NCBI GenBank assembly: GCA_036250195.1
Contig: JAVHZZ010000009.1
Location: 98,090,271-98,154,270, forward strand
Origin: Mixophyes australis
Lineage: Eukaryota > Chordata > Amphibia > Anura > Limnodynastidae
Direction of reading: 5' to 3'
Length of the DNA stretch: 64,000 nucleotides
The notes beneath the pieces were generated by a model. The model made no database searches and was not told where the DNA came from. It worked only from the letters and a program-made list of their open reading frames with translations. Below are positions 36,540-47,409 of this stretch, piece by piece. Within the stretch, counting starts at the first letter, position 1. Every line of letters begins with the position of its first letter. The position numbers and the translations under genes are program-made.

Positions 36540-37250
36540 AAAAATGTTTTTCTTTTTTTTCTTTTTCACTGTTTAATAAGATTTTATTAATTGTGCAAGA
36601 GCCGCAAGGTCTGATGAGTAAATGATGTTAAGTGGCGCAATTACATCACATAATCTTTGTCTTTCCCTGATATTACATCACTTGTGTGAGTGATGACATC
36701 ACAGAGCAGTGGTATCTCTCAGCTGACGTCCTCCTCGTCCGATACCTGGTCTCTGGGAATGACGCGCAGCTTATTGGCTTGCACGCTGGTAAGGGTGGTA
36801 CAGTTGGTCATTGGGTCGGATATCCCCTGCAGTGTGACCCCTGAAACATCCGGACTTAACTGCACAATCGGCACCTGTCTCAAGAATCGCAGACCATTGT
36901 TAGGGACAAGCGTTCGAGTCTAATTGACTTTCAAAAGATTTTTGCAGTTCCGGAGACCCAGCTTTAGTAAATTATCACCAAGAACTGTATCAGCGAGACC
37001 AAGAAACTGGAGGTGTGGAAGATGGGGGATACAATGGGATACCCCTCTACTGGTCACTTTAGTCCAGTCCAGGCTTAAGTGTTCCAAGAGCTTCAGTCCC
37101 GGTAGATGGAGGAGTCTGGCGTCTGACACTGATATGTTACACAGGGAGAGGACTCGCAGGTTTGTTAGCTCAGAGATGTGTTGCACTCCCCGATCTGTAA
37201 TGTGAGTGTGATCCGTTAGGTTCCAATTCTAAGAGACCTCTCAGATGGGA
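36540..37250 (-). pseudogene. retrocopy of a leucine-rich-repeat gene 3' part
   Basis: Minus strand. LRR text runs from about 37235: ITDRGVQHISELTNLRVLSL, LPGLKLLEHLSLDW, LPHLQFLGLADTV, then NNGLRFLRQVP and a C-terminal VIPRDQVSDEEDVS with a stop at 36719-36721. Defects include an upstream frameshift and an in-frame TAG after LLKVN near 36918. A 3' untranslated stretch carries AATAAA (complement of 36583-36588), followed about 17 bp later by an A-rich tract (36546-36566). That and the lack of introns mark it as a processed, 5'-truncated retrocopy. I do not recognise the parent gene. No function is expected. Confidence 0.75.
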
Positions 37251-37316
37251 GGGAGAGAGGGGGGAGAGAGGAAGGAGAGAGGGGGAGAGAGAGAGCGAGA
37301 GAGAGAGCGAGAGAAA
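37240..37316. repeat. GA-rich simple repeat
   Basis: Degenerate GAGAGGGAGA purine tract on the plus strand. Confidence 0.85.
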
Positions 37317-37566
37317 GGGTGTGTGGGTTGATGGGACCTTTAATTAAATGCTGTGCTGGTTTCGGACTATTAATTTATTATTCAATTTGGGGAGAAGGAG
37401 GGCTAATTTATTAAACGTGAATATGAAATATTAATTGTCAGCAATGGTTGTGTGAAATGGGTTTATTTGTTACATGTGAATGCTATTAATTTATTGCTGG
37501 GCTGTTTTGTGGGGATGGAAATAGTTTTTTTTTTTTTATTAAATGTGTATGCTATTAATTCAATGT

Positions 37567-37827
37567 CAGGCAGGGGTGGGCTGGGCAGGGTGGCAGGGGG
37601 GCATCGCCCCCCCGGGCCGCTCAGAATCATCGCTGTTAGGGCCGGCCGGCCACCCCCCGGATGCAATATCGCCAATTTTTACCGGCGCCTGCATCTCATG
37701 ACATGGGATGCGGCCTCGTCAGCGCACAGACAGCCGCATCACATGACACGCGACGCGGCCGCATCCCGTGTCATGTGATGCGGCCACCTGTGCGCCCCCC
37801 GGGCTGAAATCTGCCAGCCCATGCCTG
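37567..37827. mobile_element. GC-rich MITE (261 bp)
   Basis: Inverted ends CAGGCAGGGGTGGGCTGG and CTGCCAGCCCATGCCTG, flanked by ATGT on both sides (37563-37566, 37828-37831). The interior is CpG-rich and contains a 16-bp inverted repeat (CCGCATCACATGACAC). Confidence 0.7.
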
Positions 37828-38339
37828 ATGTTCTATTATTAAATTTGTATACTATTAATTTTATCTAATTTTATATTCAGGCCTATTTGCAGGGAGGGAG
37901 GCCTACTTATTAAATATGGTTTGATTGATTTTATTGATTTTAATGCCAGGGCTGTTTTAGATTTTCACGAACATTCCAGGATTTCCTACACAAGCAACAA
38001 TTGAGTTTAAGACACCAGCAGCCACAGGTGATGAAAGTGACAAGAACAGGTAGGAGAGAGCAGGACAGTCTGCCAGCTGTCTTTAATCTGGTGAGGCAGT
38101 CCCGAATTTGAGTGACTGTCTCTCTCAGTCAGGATTTGGTCCAACTACAAGGACAGTTGGGAGGTATGTCCTGCTTCACAGTGTACTACTGGTAAATTCA
38201 GAGCTGCCTGCACCTAACAGTAGTGCACACAATATTGTCTGTGTATATGTCTAAAATTACAGCCATAGTACAACCTTAGGGGCCTCCCTGTTTAGAGTGC
38301 CCCGGGCCCCCCAAAGCCTTAATCCAGCTTAACCTCTTT

Positions 38340-40864
38340 TTAACTGGCACCCCATATATCAGTGAAACATTGATTCACTACCAAAGGTTTCACATTCTGA
38401 CCATCAGGGGAGCCCCAAGGACAGATTCTGGGACCCCACATAGGGTCCTGTGTAAGCTACTCACCCTTAGTCTATAGCCAACCTCTACCACTACCACTTT
38501 AATGTATTTTCCTAAAATATTGCGAAGCTTAGCCACATTTATTCACGATAGTTAAAAGACATTGGATCTGTTTTTATTACATATGGTAATTTTTGGGAAT
38601 TTAGTTTGTGTGAAGCATCTTATCAGATTACTTGGAGAGTATCAAGAACTTTGGTTATCTACAGAGGTGCAAATTGTGTTCTATTAAAAGCAAATAGGGC
38701 AAGCTCTGAACTGCTGCACAAATCTATGTGCACTAGTGCACTTTCTTCGCACTTTGCAATGAACACCCTCATTGCACACAAATCCTGCTCCTACGCAAAT
38801 GCATGGATTCTTAATGTAAATCTGTTTAGTTCAATGAAGAAGTAGCATACATTAATGAGCTCAGCATGTTTCTGTGTTTGACTCTGTGTTTGTTAGACGT
38901 AATGTCCGTTGATCAGTATACTTTTAAAAGAGATATATTTACAAATGCTCTGCGCATGCCACGGGTGCACTTATATGTGAATGATTTCCTCACTGTATGA
39001 AAGCAGTATATGGTTCTGGCTTGTACACCTGGCTGTCCCAGTAGAGGTGGGACAGAGAAGGGAAGGGGTATTCCAATGTGGCGAACCGCGTGTTACAGGT
39101 CATATATTTTGCACCGGCTAGAGAACATATGCAAATGATGGCCCATATGGTATGTATACAGAGCAGAACACATTTCAATATGTGCACAGCTTTGCATATA
39201 GATGAAAATACACTTAGTTGCTGTGCTTTATTTTTAAGTGTAAATTACTCCCATGAAGCTCTGCTTCCGCCCCTAAGTGTCCCAAAACATTGGATTAAAT
39301 ACTGAAACTTTTTTAATTTATGATGGTGTCTTCATTTACCTGTGGAATCATAGAATCCACAGTGCGGCACACAGAATAGTTTTTAGTAATCCTTCTACAT
39401 TGTCCTGCCAGCGCATTGCCCCTTAACACCACCACTAATAGGGTCGTGAATACAACTGACGTCATTCTGTGTGCCGCACTGTGGATGGGTGGAAATACTT
39501 CCAATTCAGCTTTTTCAACAGCCGGGAATACGAATATGTCGGGTATAATAGTTTCGTGATCAGGATGTTGGGGTTATCATCAACAAAATTTAGTACACAA
39601 TCCAAAATGAAATCTTTTTTTTTCCACTTAAGAGCAAAATTAGGCAAAATAATTTACACTTAGTAAGGAACGTAACTAATCTGCTCAACATCTCCAATTA
39701 GATCTCCAATTTGTTTATAAGGGTGCAAACTTTTGCACCCTTGTTAGCAAATTCATGTCCTTAGCCATAAAAAACTGGTGCCTTTCTGAAAAAGTTACCA
39801 GATGACATCACAAAATAGCATCTCTGCTGCGCTTTTTGCTTTTTTAGAATGTGAAATGTTTTTTTAAACTCCAGATTTAATGTTCAGGAACAGAACAACT
39901 GCCCTGTTTATCTCCTTACTTTACTTTACTCCTTAGTTTGCTGTAATATCTGAATAATTCATTGATATTTGTCATTTCATTTTCATCACTAAATAAAAGC
40001 ATGGCATTTTCAGAATGACACATTCTCTGAAATTCATCTACACTGATTGATATGCAAATGTACCAATTCTATTAAAGTAAATGAAATATAAAATAGTTTA
40101 TGCATAAATCTCAATTAACATTTCCTCTTTGACTTATGAAAAAATAATTGAATCTGACCGATCTTTATAAAATGAAAAATTGAGATTGTGACCATGAACT
40201 GCAACCTGATCCCCATTGTGTCAGAAATAATTGTGGCTCCTTGAACAAGATTATTCAATTAAACCATACAATACATTTATATTTTATGATGAACGGAAGA
40301 ATAGAACTTTAATATAGCATAATGTGACCTAGAAAGTAAGTAGGTCTACTTTTTAAATTACATGACTAGCTCCTCTGAACCCAACTTGTTACACATATCA
40401 TTAGCCCATTAGTGAAGTCAAAAGGTTTTTTAGCCATAGCATAGCATATCACTTCAGCAGGCACATCAAGTTCTCTTGAGGACTTATTACAAGGCTAACA
40501 GTGCTCAATAAAAAGTAATGAAAGGTGAAGTTTCTGAGAATAGAACTTTATAATATGAGTTAATGCCATGTATAACTACATTAACAATAATGAGGCTGAG
40601 AAACAGAATACTTCCTCTCTCCCCATAGCATTTTAATACATGACCTACATATTTAAATCTGTCACGCCAATAAAAATATTTTCTAAATGATACAAGTGTA
40701 GCTAAGTAAAACAAAATGAAAATATAAAATTAAAGGAAAGTATAACGTAAATATATTAGAATTTTAATTTTAGATTAATTTACTTCATTAACTTGTACAT
40801 GTCCTCTTGCTACTATTTCTAGATATACTGCTCTATTTTTATTAGTTTCCTCCCATACTTTCAG
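38340..40864. other. mostly anonymous; one foldback
   Basis: Holds the foldback at 39355-39486, and at 38977 a 30-bp copy of sequence from 36279. Otherwise no feature. Confidence 0.45.
39355..39486. repeat. 132-bp foldback element
   Basis: Perfect 23-bp inverted arms (ATCCACAGTGCGGCACACAG onwards) around an 86-bp centre; possibly a small MITE. Confidence 0.8.
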
Positions 40865-40980
40865 CCATCATCATCACCATTTATATATATTATTTATATA
40901 GCGCCACAAATTCCGCAGAGCTTTCCGCATTCTTATCAGTCCCTGCGCCATTGGAGCTTACAGTTTAAATTATCTAACAC

Positions 40981-41013
<33 letters not shown>

Positions 41014-41207
41014 CTAGGGTCAGTTTTGATAGCAGCCAATTAACCTACTAGTATGGTTTTGGAGTGTGGGAGGAAACCGGAGTACCTGGAGGAAACACAA
41101 GCAAACACAGGGAGAACATACAAACTCCACACTCATGGTTGGGAATTGAACTCATGACCCCAGTGCTGTGAGACAGAAGTGCTAACCACTTAGCCACCGT
41201 GCTGCCC
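40865..41207 (-). mobile_element. tRNA-derived SINE with an L2-type tail
   Basis: Minus-strand element. The head carries a pol III A box TGGCTAAGTGG and B box GTTCAATTCCC. The conserved body follows (GGAGTTTGTATGTTCTCCCT, CCGGTTTCCTCCCACACTCC), then a (CT)n run at 40987-41013. The 3' tail, GCGGAATTTGTGGCGCTATA with a (GAT)n end, closely resembles the 3' end of the L2 at 19293-20380. A second copy starts at 63893. Retrotransposition by L2 machinery is inferred from the shared tail. Transcriptional activity cannot be judged. Confidence 0.88.
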
Positions 41208-41862
41208 ATAACCAGACATAGCTGTTTTGCTTTTGTTTACCCTTGGATACAACATAAAAGTGACTTCTGGAGAATATAAGACTGATTGTTGTTGAGTGGA
41301 GCCAGTTAGTTGGCCGATGACTAGACAGAAGATGCATGTCTAAACACAGTCAAGGATTTTGAATGGCTACTAGTGCATATTGCCTACATGGATCTGCCCA
41401 TTGCCCTCCCTGTTCACTCCCCTAAATTGTAGGCTGTAGTAAGTGACGTTTGCGCTCAAAGCCGACTTGGATGTGGCTGTGTTCTGTTACATATAGTCAG
41501 TTTCTGCAAATGCGCAGCAGGATGTTTTGCGAACGATATGCACAAAACTGGCAGATACATTCCTTAAGAACTCAGGCTCACCATGTCTGTTCATGCTTGA
41601 GAACTTAATGTGTCCATAGCTCTATGGAACTGATTTTGTACTTGTTAATTCCCAGCATCAGGTAACAGTTGTCTTGCCCTCCACATTATATATATTGGTG
41701 GAATGCTAATCTATAGAAGTGTTGTATAATAATGACAAACACATGTATTCTATATAAGGTGTGACAAAATAAGTAACCTCAATTACAAATTTTATTTTCC
41801 GTTGTTTATTTTATTTTTTTTTATACATTTTCCTTTTATTTAGCCAGGGAGGCTGTCTCTAA
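41208..41862. other. anonymous sequence with a weak repeat
   Basis: 41390-41585 shares phrases (CCCTCCCTG…TGTAGGCTG, GCACAAAA) with 58577-58761, suggesting a diverged dispersed family. Confidence 0.35.
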
Positions 41863-42216
41863 TAGCACTTTCACACTGCTGCTCCTGCAATTTTCCGGGT
41901 TTTTCAAGCCGGGTTTTTGCCATGTCACAGAGCATCCCAGCTCAGAGACCCCGTTCACGCTGCACCTTGGAAACGGGAATTTCCTGGGTCGACCCTGTTC
42001 ATCCTGAACACAGATATGCCCTGACAATAAGTGTCAGTCATCACAAGAGGAGCTTTTATCGACTGAAAAATCGTGAGTTCATTTAAAGGGGACTTTTTTT
42101 TTTTTTTTTTTACACATAAAGATGAGGCTTAAGTGGGTGGTGACTGTTCACAGCATTGCTTTAATCATGGCCGACGAGTCATTATTCTGTAGCCCAGAGT
42201 TCATTGCGTTATTTGG

Positions 42217-42607
42217 TTGTTTTATAAAGCTAATGAGAGCTTGATGCAGCTGCTAACACTGTGCGACCTTGCACAGTGTCAATTCAGGAGGAGAAAGGCG
42301 CACTTTTTGGCGGAGAGGGAGAATATTCTACATCATCATTTGCGCAGAAGGATAGCTTTTGTCAGGTGCAGCATTTCCTCCATATTGAGATTCGGTGTGG
42401 CAACTAACAGAACAATGTGGGCCAGAGAACGCAATCACAGAGATTTCTGGTCTACTGTGAAAGCTTTTGAGTATGAGCAGTGGGACATTTCAGTATGTAC
42501 TGGACCTTATCACCCCAGCACTTTCTAGACAGATCACGAACTTCAGAAAACCAATTGCACCTAGTAGGAGACTAGCAATTGTGTTGTTGGTAGTATGCTA
42601 GCCCTGG
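42217..42607 (+). pseudogene. Harbinger transposase, N-terminal exon part
   Basis: The trace contains NRTMWARERNHRDFWSTV, the kind of aromatic-rich segment that precedes the helix-turn-helix region in Harbinger transposases. A stop after PYHPSTF and a frame change follow; then NFRKPIAPSRRLAIVLLVV fits the next conserved block. The trace runs up to the hAT insertion point and resumes at 49521. Together with the C-terminal part it encoded the DDE enzyme of the outer element. Confidence 0.7.
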
Positions 42608-42629
42608 CATATAACTAGGGATGAGCGCA

Positions 42630-42775
42630 CTCGGATTTTTGAAATCCGAGCCCACCCGAACGTTGCGGATCCGAGTCGGATCCGAGACAGATCCGGGTAT
42701 TGGCGCCAAATTCAAAAGTGAAACTGAGGCTCTGACTCATAATCCCGTTGTCGGATCTCGCGATACTCGGATCCT
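42630..42775. promoter_or_regulatory. hAT 5' subterminal ATCCGAG motif cluster
   Basis: Direct and inverted ATCCGAG/CTCGGAT motifs occur repeatedly (for example 42632, 42644, 42669, 42676, 42766). Arrays of short subterminal motifs commonly bind hAT transposases; that role is inferred here. Confidence 0.55.
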
Positions 42776-42851
42776 ATAAATTCCCCGCTAGTCGCCGCCA
42801 TCTTCACTCGGGCATTGATCAGGGTAGAGGGAGGGTGTGTTAGGTGGTCCT

Positions 42852-42980
42852 CTGTGCTGTTTAGTTCTGTGCTGTTTAGTTCTGTGCTGTTTAGTTCTGT
42901 GCTGTTTAGTTCTGTGCTGTTTAGTGCTGTGCTGTGCTGTTTAGTGCTGTGCTGTTTAGTGCTGTGCTGTGCTGTGTTCT
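42852..42980. repeat. 15-bp tandem repeat in hAT leader
   Basis: TCTGTGCTGTTTAGT is repeated about five times, then shorter CTGTGCTGT variants follow. Confidence 0.9.
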
Positions 42981-43214
42981 GCAGTATCAGTCCAGTGGTG
43001 CTGTGTGCTGTGCTCTGTCCTTCTGAGGTCAGTGGTGCTGCTGGGTCCTGTGCTGTGTCCTGTTCAGTCCAGTGGTGCTGTGTCCTGTGCTCTGTGCTTC
43101 TAAGGGCATAGTTATTTCCCCAATATTCCCCTGTGTTTAAAAAAATAAAAAAAAGTTATTTTAAAAAATACCAAAAACTACTTTAATATTTTTTAATTAC
43201 CACAAAATTTTCAC

Positions 43215-43915
43215 AACCAATCCTGCAGTATAAGCCCATTGGTACTGCAATATTACCAAGTTCACACATTCAGCAGTAAAAGTCCAGTGGTACTGCAATA
43301 TTACAAAGTTTACACATTCTGCAGTATCAGTCCAGTGGTGCTGTGTCCTGTGCTCTGTCCTGCTGAGTTCCGTAGTGCTGCTGGATCCTGTGCCGTGTCC
43401 TGTTCAGTCCAGTGGTGCTGTGTCCTGTGCTCTGTGCTTCTAAGGGCATAGTTTTTTCCCCATTATTCCCAAGTTTTTAAAAAATAAAAAAGTAAAAAAT
43501 AATAAAAAATTAAAAAAAAAAAAAATATATAATAATTATAACCAAATTTGCAAAACCAATCCAGCATTATAAGTCCATTGGTACTGCAATATTACCAAGT
43601 TCACACATTCTGCAGTATCAGTCCAGTGGTGCTGTGTCCTGTGCTCTGTCCTGCTGAGTTCCGTAGTGCTGCTGGGTCCTGTGCCGTGTCCTGTTCAGTC
43701 CAGTGGTGCTGTGTCCTGTGCTCTGTGCTTCTAAGGGCATAGTTATTTCCCCACTATTCCCAAGTTTTTTAAAAATAAGAAAAAAGTAAAAAAAATAAAA
43801 AAATAAAAATAAAAAAAAAATATAATAATTATAACCAAATTTGCAAAACCAATCCAGCAGTATAAGTCCATTGGTACTGCAATATTACCAAGTTCACACA
43901 TTCTGCAGTATCTTG
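43215..43915. repeat. ~293-339-bp tandem repeats in hAT leader
   Basis: Units start with AACCAATCC at 43215, 43554 and 43847. Each contains GCAGTATCAGTCCAGTGG and a CTGTGTCCTGTGCTCTG stretch, then an A-rich spacer. The first unit has an extra internal duplication of about 47 bp. The array ends just before the transposase start. Confidence 0.9.
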
Positions 43916-43926
43916 TGCTACATATA

Positions 43927-46923
43927 ATGGAGACCAAAAATTTGGAGGATAAAGTAGGGAAAGATCAAGACCCACTTCCTCCTAATGCTGAAGCTGCTGC
44001 CACTAGTCATGACATAGACGATGAAATGCCATCAACATCGTCTTCCAAGCCCGATGCCCAATCTCGTAGTACCGGGCATGTAAAATCCAAAAAGCCCAAG
44101 TTAAGAAAAAGTAGCAAAAAGAGAAACTTAAAATCATCTGAGGAGAAACGTAAAGTTGCCAATATGCCATTTACGACACGGAGTGGCAAGGAACGGCTTA
44201 GGCCCTGGCCCGTGTTCATGACTAGTGGTTCAGCTTCACCCACGGATCTTAGCCCTCCTCCTCCTCCCCCCCCCTACAAAAAATTGAAGAGAGTTATGCT
44301 GTCAGCAACAAAACAGCAAACAACTCTGCCTTCTAAAGAGAAATTATCACAAATCCCCAAGGCGAGTCCAAGCGTGTTGGTGGTTGTCAAGCCTGACCTT
44401 CCCATCACTGTACGGGAAGAGGTGGCTCGGGAGGAGGCTATTGATGATGTAGCTGGCGCTGTGGAGGAACTTGATGATGAGGATGGTGATGTGGTTATTG
44501 TAAATGAGGCACCAGGGGGGGAAACAGCTGATGTCCATGGGATGAAAAAGCCCATCGTCATGCCTGGTCAGAAGACCAAAAAATGCACCTCTTCGGTCTG
44601 GAGTTATTTTTATCCAAATCCAGACAACCAATGTATGGCAATATGTAGCTTATGTAAAGCTCAAATAAGCAGGGGTAAGGATCTTGCCCACCTAGGAACA
44701 TCCTCCCTTATACGTCACCTGAATAACCTTCATAGTTCAGTGGTTAGTTCAGGAACTGGGGCTAGGACCCTCATCGGTACAGGGACACCTAAATCCCGTG
44801 GTCCAGTTGGATACACACCAGCAACACCCTCCTCGTCAACTTCCTCCACAATCTCCATCAGATTCAGTCCTGCAGCCCAAGTCAGCAGCCAGACTGAGTC
44901 CTCCTCAATACGGGATTCATCCGAGGAATCCTGCAGCGGTACGCCTACTACTGCCACTGCTGCTGTTGCTGCTGTTAGTCGGTCATCTTCCCAGAGGGGA
45001 AGTCGTAAGACCGCTAAGTCTTTCACCAAACAATTGACCGTCCAACAGTCGTTTGCCATGACCACCAAATACGATAGTAGTCACCCTATTGCAAAGCGTA
45101 TAACTGCGGCTGTAACTGCAATGTTGGTGTTAGACGTGCGCCCGGTGTCCGCCATCAGTGGAGTGGGATTTAGAGGGTTGATGGAGGTATTGTGTCCCCG
45201 GTACCAAATCCCCTCGAGATTCCACTTCACTAGGCAGGCGATACCAAAAATGTACAGAGAATTACGATCAAGTGTCCTCAGTGCTCTTAAAAATGCGGTT
45301 GTACCCACTGTCCACTTAACCACGGACATGTGGACAAGTGGTTCTGGGCAAACGAAGGACTATATGACTGTGACAGCCCACTGGGTTGATGCTTCCCTTT
45401 CCGCAGCAACAGCAACAGCTGCATCAGTAGCAGCATCTACAAAATGGCTGCTCATGCAAAGGCAGGCAACATTGTGCATTACAGGCTTTAATAAGAGGCA
45501 CAACGCTGACAACATATTAGAGAAAATGAGGGAAATTATCTCCCAGTGGCTTACCCCACTTAGACTCTCATGGGGATTTGTGGTGTCAGACAATGCCAGT
45601 AACATTGTGCGGGCATTAAATATGGGCAATTTCCAGCACGTCCCATGTTTTGCCCACACCATTAATTTGGTGGTGCAGCATTACCTCAAGAGTGACAGGG
45701 GTGTGCAGGAGATGCTTGCGGTGGCCCGCAAAATTGCTGGACACTTTCGGCATTCAGCCAGTGCCTACCGCAGACTAGAGGCACATCAAAAAAGCATGAA
45801 CCTGCCCTGCCATCACCTCAAACAAGAGGTTGTGACGCGCTGGAACTCCACCCTCTATATGCTGCAGAGGATGGAGGAGCAGCAAAAGGCCATTCAGGCC
45901 TACACAGCCACCTACGACATAGGCAAAGGAGTGGGGATGCGCCTGAGTCAAGCGCAGTGGAGACTGATTTCCGTGTTGTGCAAGGTTCTGCAGCCATTTG
46001 AACTTGCCACACGAGAAGTCAGTTCCGACACTGCCAGCTTGAGTCAGGTCATTCCCCTGATCAGGCTGTTGCAGAAGCAGCTGGAGAAAGTGAGGGAGGA
46101 GCTGGTAAGCCATTGCGATTACAGCAAGCATGTAGCTCTTGTGGATGTAGCCCTTCGTACGCTTTGCCAGGATCCGAGGGTGGTCACTCTTTTAAAGTCA
46201 GAGGAATACATTCTGGCCACCGTGCTCGATCCTCGGTTTAAAGCGTATGTTGTGTCTCTGTTTCCGGCGGACACAAGTCTACAGCGGTGCAAAGACCTGC
46301 TGGTCAGGAGATTGTCCTCTGAAGAGGACCGTGACATGCCAACAGCTCCACCCTCATTTTCTTCCACATCTATGGCTGCGAGGAAAAAGCTCAGTTTTCC
46401 CAAAAGAGGCACTGGCGGGGATGCTGATAACATCTGGTCCGGACTGAAGGACCTGCCAACCATTGCAGACATGTCTACTCTCGCTGCATTGGATGCTGTG
46501 ACAATAGAAAAAATTGTGGATGATTACTTTGCTGACACCATCCAAGTAGACATGTCAGACAGTCCATATTGTTACTGGCAGGAAAAAAAGGCAGTTTGGA
46601 AGCCCCTGTACAAACTGGCTCTATTTTACCTGAGTTGTCCCCCCTCCAGTGTGTACTCGGAAAGAGTTTTTAGTGCAGCGGGGAACCTGGTCAGTGAGCG
46701 GCGAAGGAGGTTGCTTCCTCACAACGTTGAAAAAATGATGTTTATAAAAATGAATAATCAATTCCTCAATGAAGTACAGCACTGCCCTCCAGATACTACA
46801 GAGGGACCTGTGGTTGTGGAGTCCAGCGGGGACGAATTGATAATGTGTGATGAGGAGGAAGTACACACTGTAGGGGGAGAGGAATCAGAGGTTGAGGATG
46901 AGGACGACATCTTGCCTCAGTAG
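43927..46923 (+). CDS. hAT transposase with BED zinc finger, 998 aa
   Basis: Cut-and-paste DNA transposase of the inner element, acting in the nucleus on its own ends. The frame is open for 998 codons from the ATG at 43927 (ATAATGG); the frame extends four codons further upstream without another ATG. The N-terminus is basic, then acidic and proline-rich. A BED finger lies at about residues 220-270 (CSLC … HLNNLH). A Ser/Thr-rich linker follows. The RNase H-like core has LTTDMWTS (first Asp, about 467), VSDNASNI (second Asp, about 555) and CFAHTINLVV. VVTRWNSTLYML lies in the insertion domain. The C-terminal dimerisation block is PPSSVYSERVFSAAGNLVSE, whose Glu fits the third acidic residue. 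An acidic tail ends the protein. No stop or frameshift was seen, so it may be, or recently was, functional. The clade within hAT is not settled. Confidence 0.93.
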   Translation: METKNLEDKVGKDQDPLPPNAEAAATSHDIDDEMPSTSSSKPDAQSRSTGHVKSKKPKLRKSSKKRNLKSSEEKRKVANMPFTTRSGKERLRPWPVFMTSGSASPTDLSPPPPPPPYKKLKRVMLSATKQQTTLPSKEKLSQIPKASPSVLVVVKPDLPITVREEVAREEAIDDVAGAVEELDDEDGDVVIVNEAPGGETADVHGMKKPIVMPGQKTKKCTSSVWSYFYPNPDNQCMAICSLCKAQISRGKDLAHLGTSSLIRHLNNLHSSVVSSGTGARTLIGTGTPKSRGPVGYTPATPSSSTSSTISIRFSPAAQVSSQTESSSIRDSSEESCSGTPTTATAAVAAVSRSSSQRGSRKTAKSFTKQLTVQQSFAMTTKYDSSHPIAKRITAAVTAMLVLDVRPVSAISGVGFRGLMEVLCPRYQIPSRFHFTRQAIPKMYRELRSSVLSALKNAVVPTVHLTTDMWTSGSGQTKDYMTVTAHWVDASLSAATATAASVAASTKWLLMQRQATLCITGFNKRHNADNILEKMREIISQWLTPLRLSWGFVVSDNASNIVRALNMGNFQHVPCFAHTINLVVQHYLKSDRGVQEMLAVARKIAGHFRHSASAYRRLEAHQKSMNLPCHHLKQEVVTRWNSTLYMLQRMEEQQKAIQAYTATYDIGKGVGMRLSQAQWRLISVLCKVLQPFELATREVSSDTASLSQVIPLIRLLQKQLEKVREELVSHCDYSKHVALVDVALRTLCQDPRVVTLLKSEEYILATVLDPRFKAYVVSLFPADTSLQRCKDLLVRRLSSEEDRDMPTAPPSFSSTSMAARKKLSFPKRGTGGDADNIWSGLKDLPTIADMSTLAALDAVTIEKIVDDYFADTIQVDMSDSPYCYWQEKKAVWKPLYKLALFYLSCPPSSVYSERVFSAAGNLVSERRRRLLPHNVEKMMFIKMNNQFLNEVQHCPPDTTEGPVVVESSGDELIMCDEEEVHTVGGEESEVEDEDDILPQ

Positions 46924-47409
46924 AGCCTGTTTAGTCTGTACAGGGAGAGATGAATAGCTTTTTTGGTGTGGGGGCCCAAACAAACCAATCATTTCAGTCA
47001 AAGTTGTTTGGTAGGCCCTGTCGCTGAAATGATTTGTGTGTTAAAGTGTGCATGTCCTATTTCAACAGCAGACCTCTCAACTGCAGCTCATCCCTCCTCT
47101 GCGGGGATAATGTCTCCTGTGCTCTGACACGTCACTCTGTGTACTCTCAGCCTCAGGATCTGACACTACAGCTACCATGCCTCTTGTAGCAGCCCTCACT
47201 CCAGGGCCTCTTCCATGTGCAGTGTCCCCCTCTCTCTTGGGTTCACTATAGTGGCATGGAGTTCTCCCCCTCATCCAGGGCACACATTCCTTGCCCTGGC
47301 TCAGTCACCACGCTCAGACTTCCAGGCAATGCTGGGGGAGCCTGGGAGCTTCCACCCCAGGTCCCCAGCTACAACTCTCCTCTCCTGTGTCTTCTCTCTC
47401 TTTCTGACA
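46924..47409. other. hAT 3' untranslated region, unique part
   Basis: Follows the TAG stop. I saw no AATAAA signal here, so the mRNA 3' end is unassigned. Confidence 0.5.

Larger units (their letters stand above)
36395..38335. repeat. GC-rich inverted-end unit, possibly a transposon
   Basis: The left edge (GGCCAGATTAAGG, then GGCACGTGTCCCGGGCCCCC) and the right edge (TGCCCCGGGCCCCCC, then CCTTAATCCAGC) are loosely inverted. A lone copy of the right edge at about 2352 shows this is a dispersed family. It encloses an LRR retrocopy, a GA-rich tract (37240-37316) and a MITE. No transposase or clear target duplication, so a single 1.9-kb element is only a hypothesis. Confidence 0.4.

Noticed and set aside
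42815..43742. Cysteine/valine-rich frames (SSVLF, AVLC repeats)
   Set aside because: Products of the tandem repeats in the hAT leader, in several frames at once.
44274..45068. Antisense frames of 78-112 codons inside the transposase gene
   Set aside because: Complement shadows of the long plus-strand coding frame (Ser/Thr/Ala-rich).
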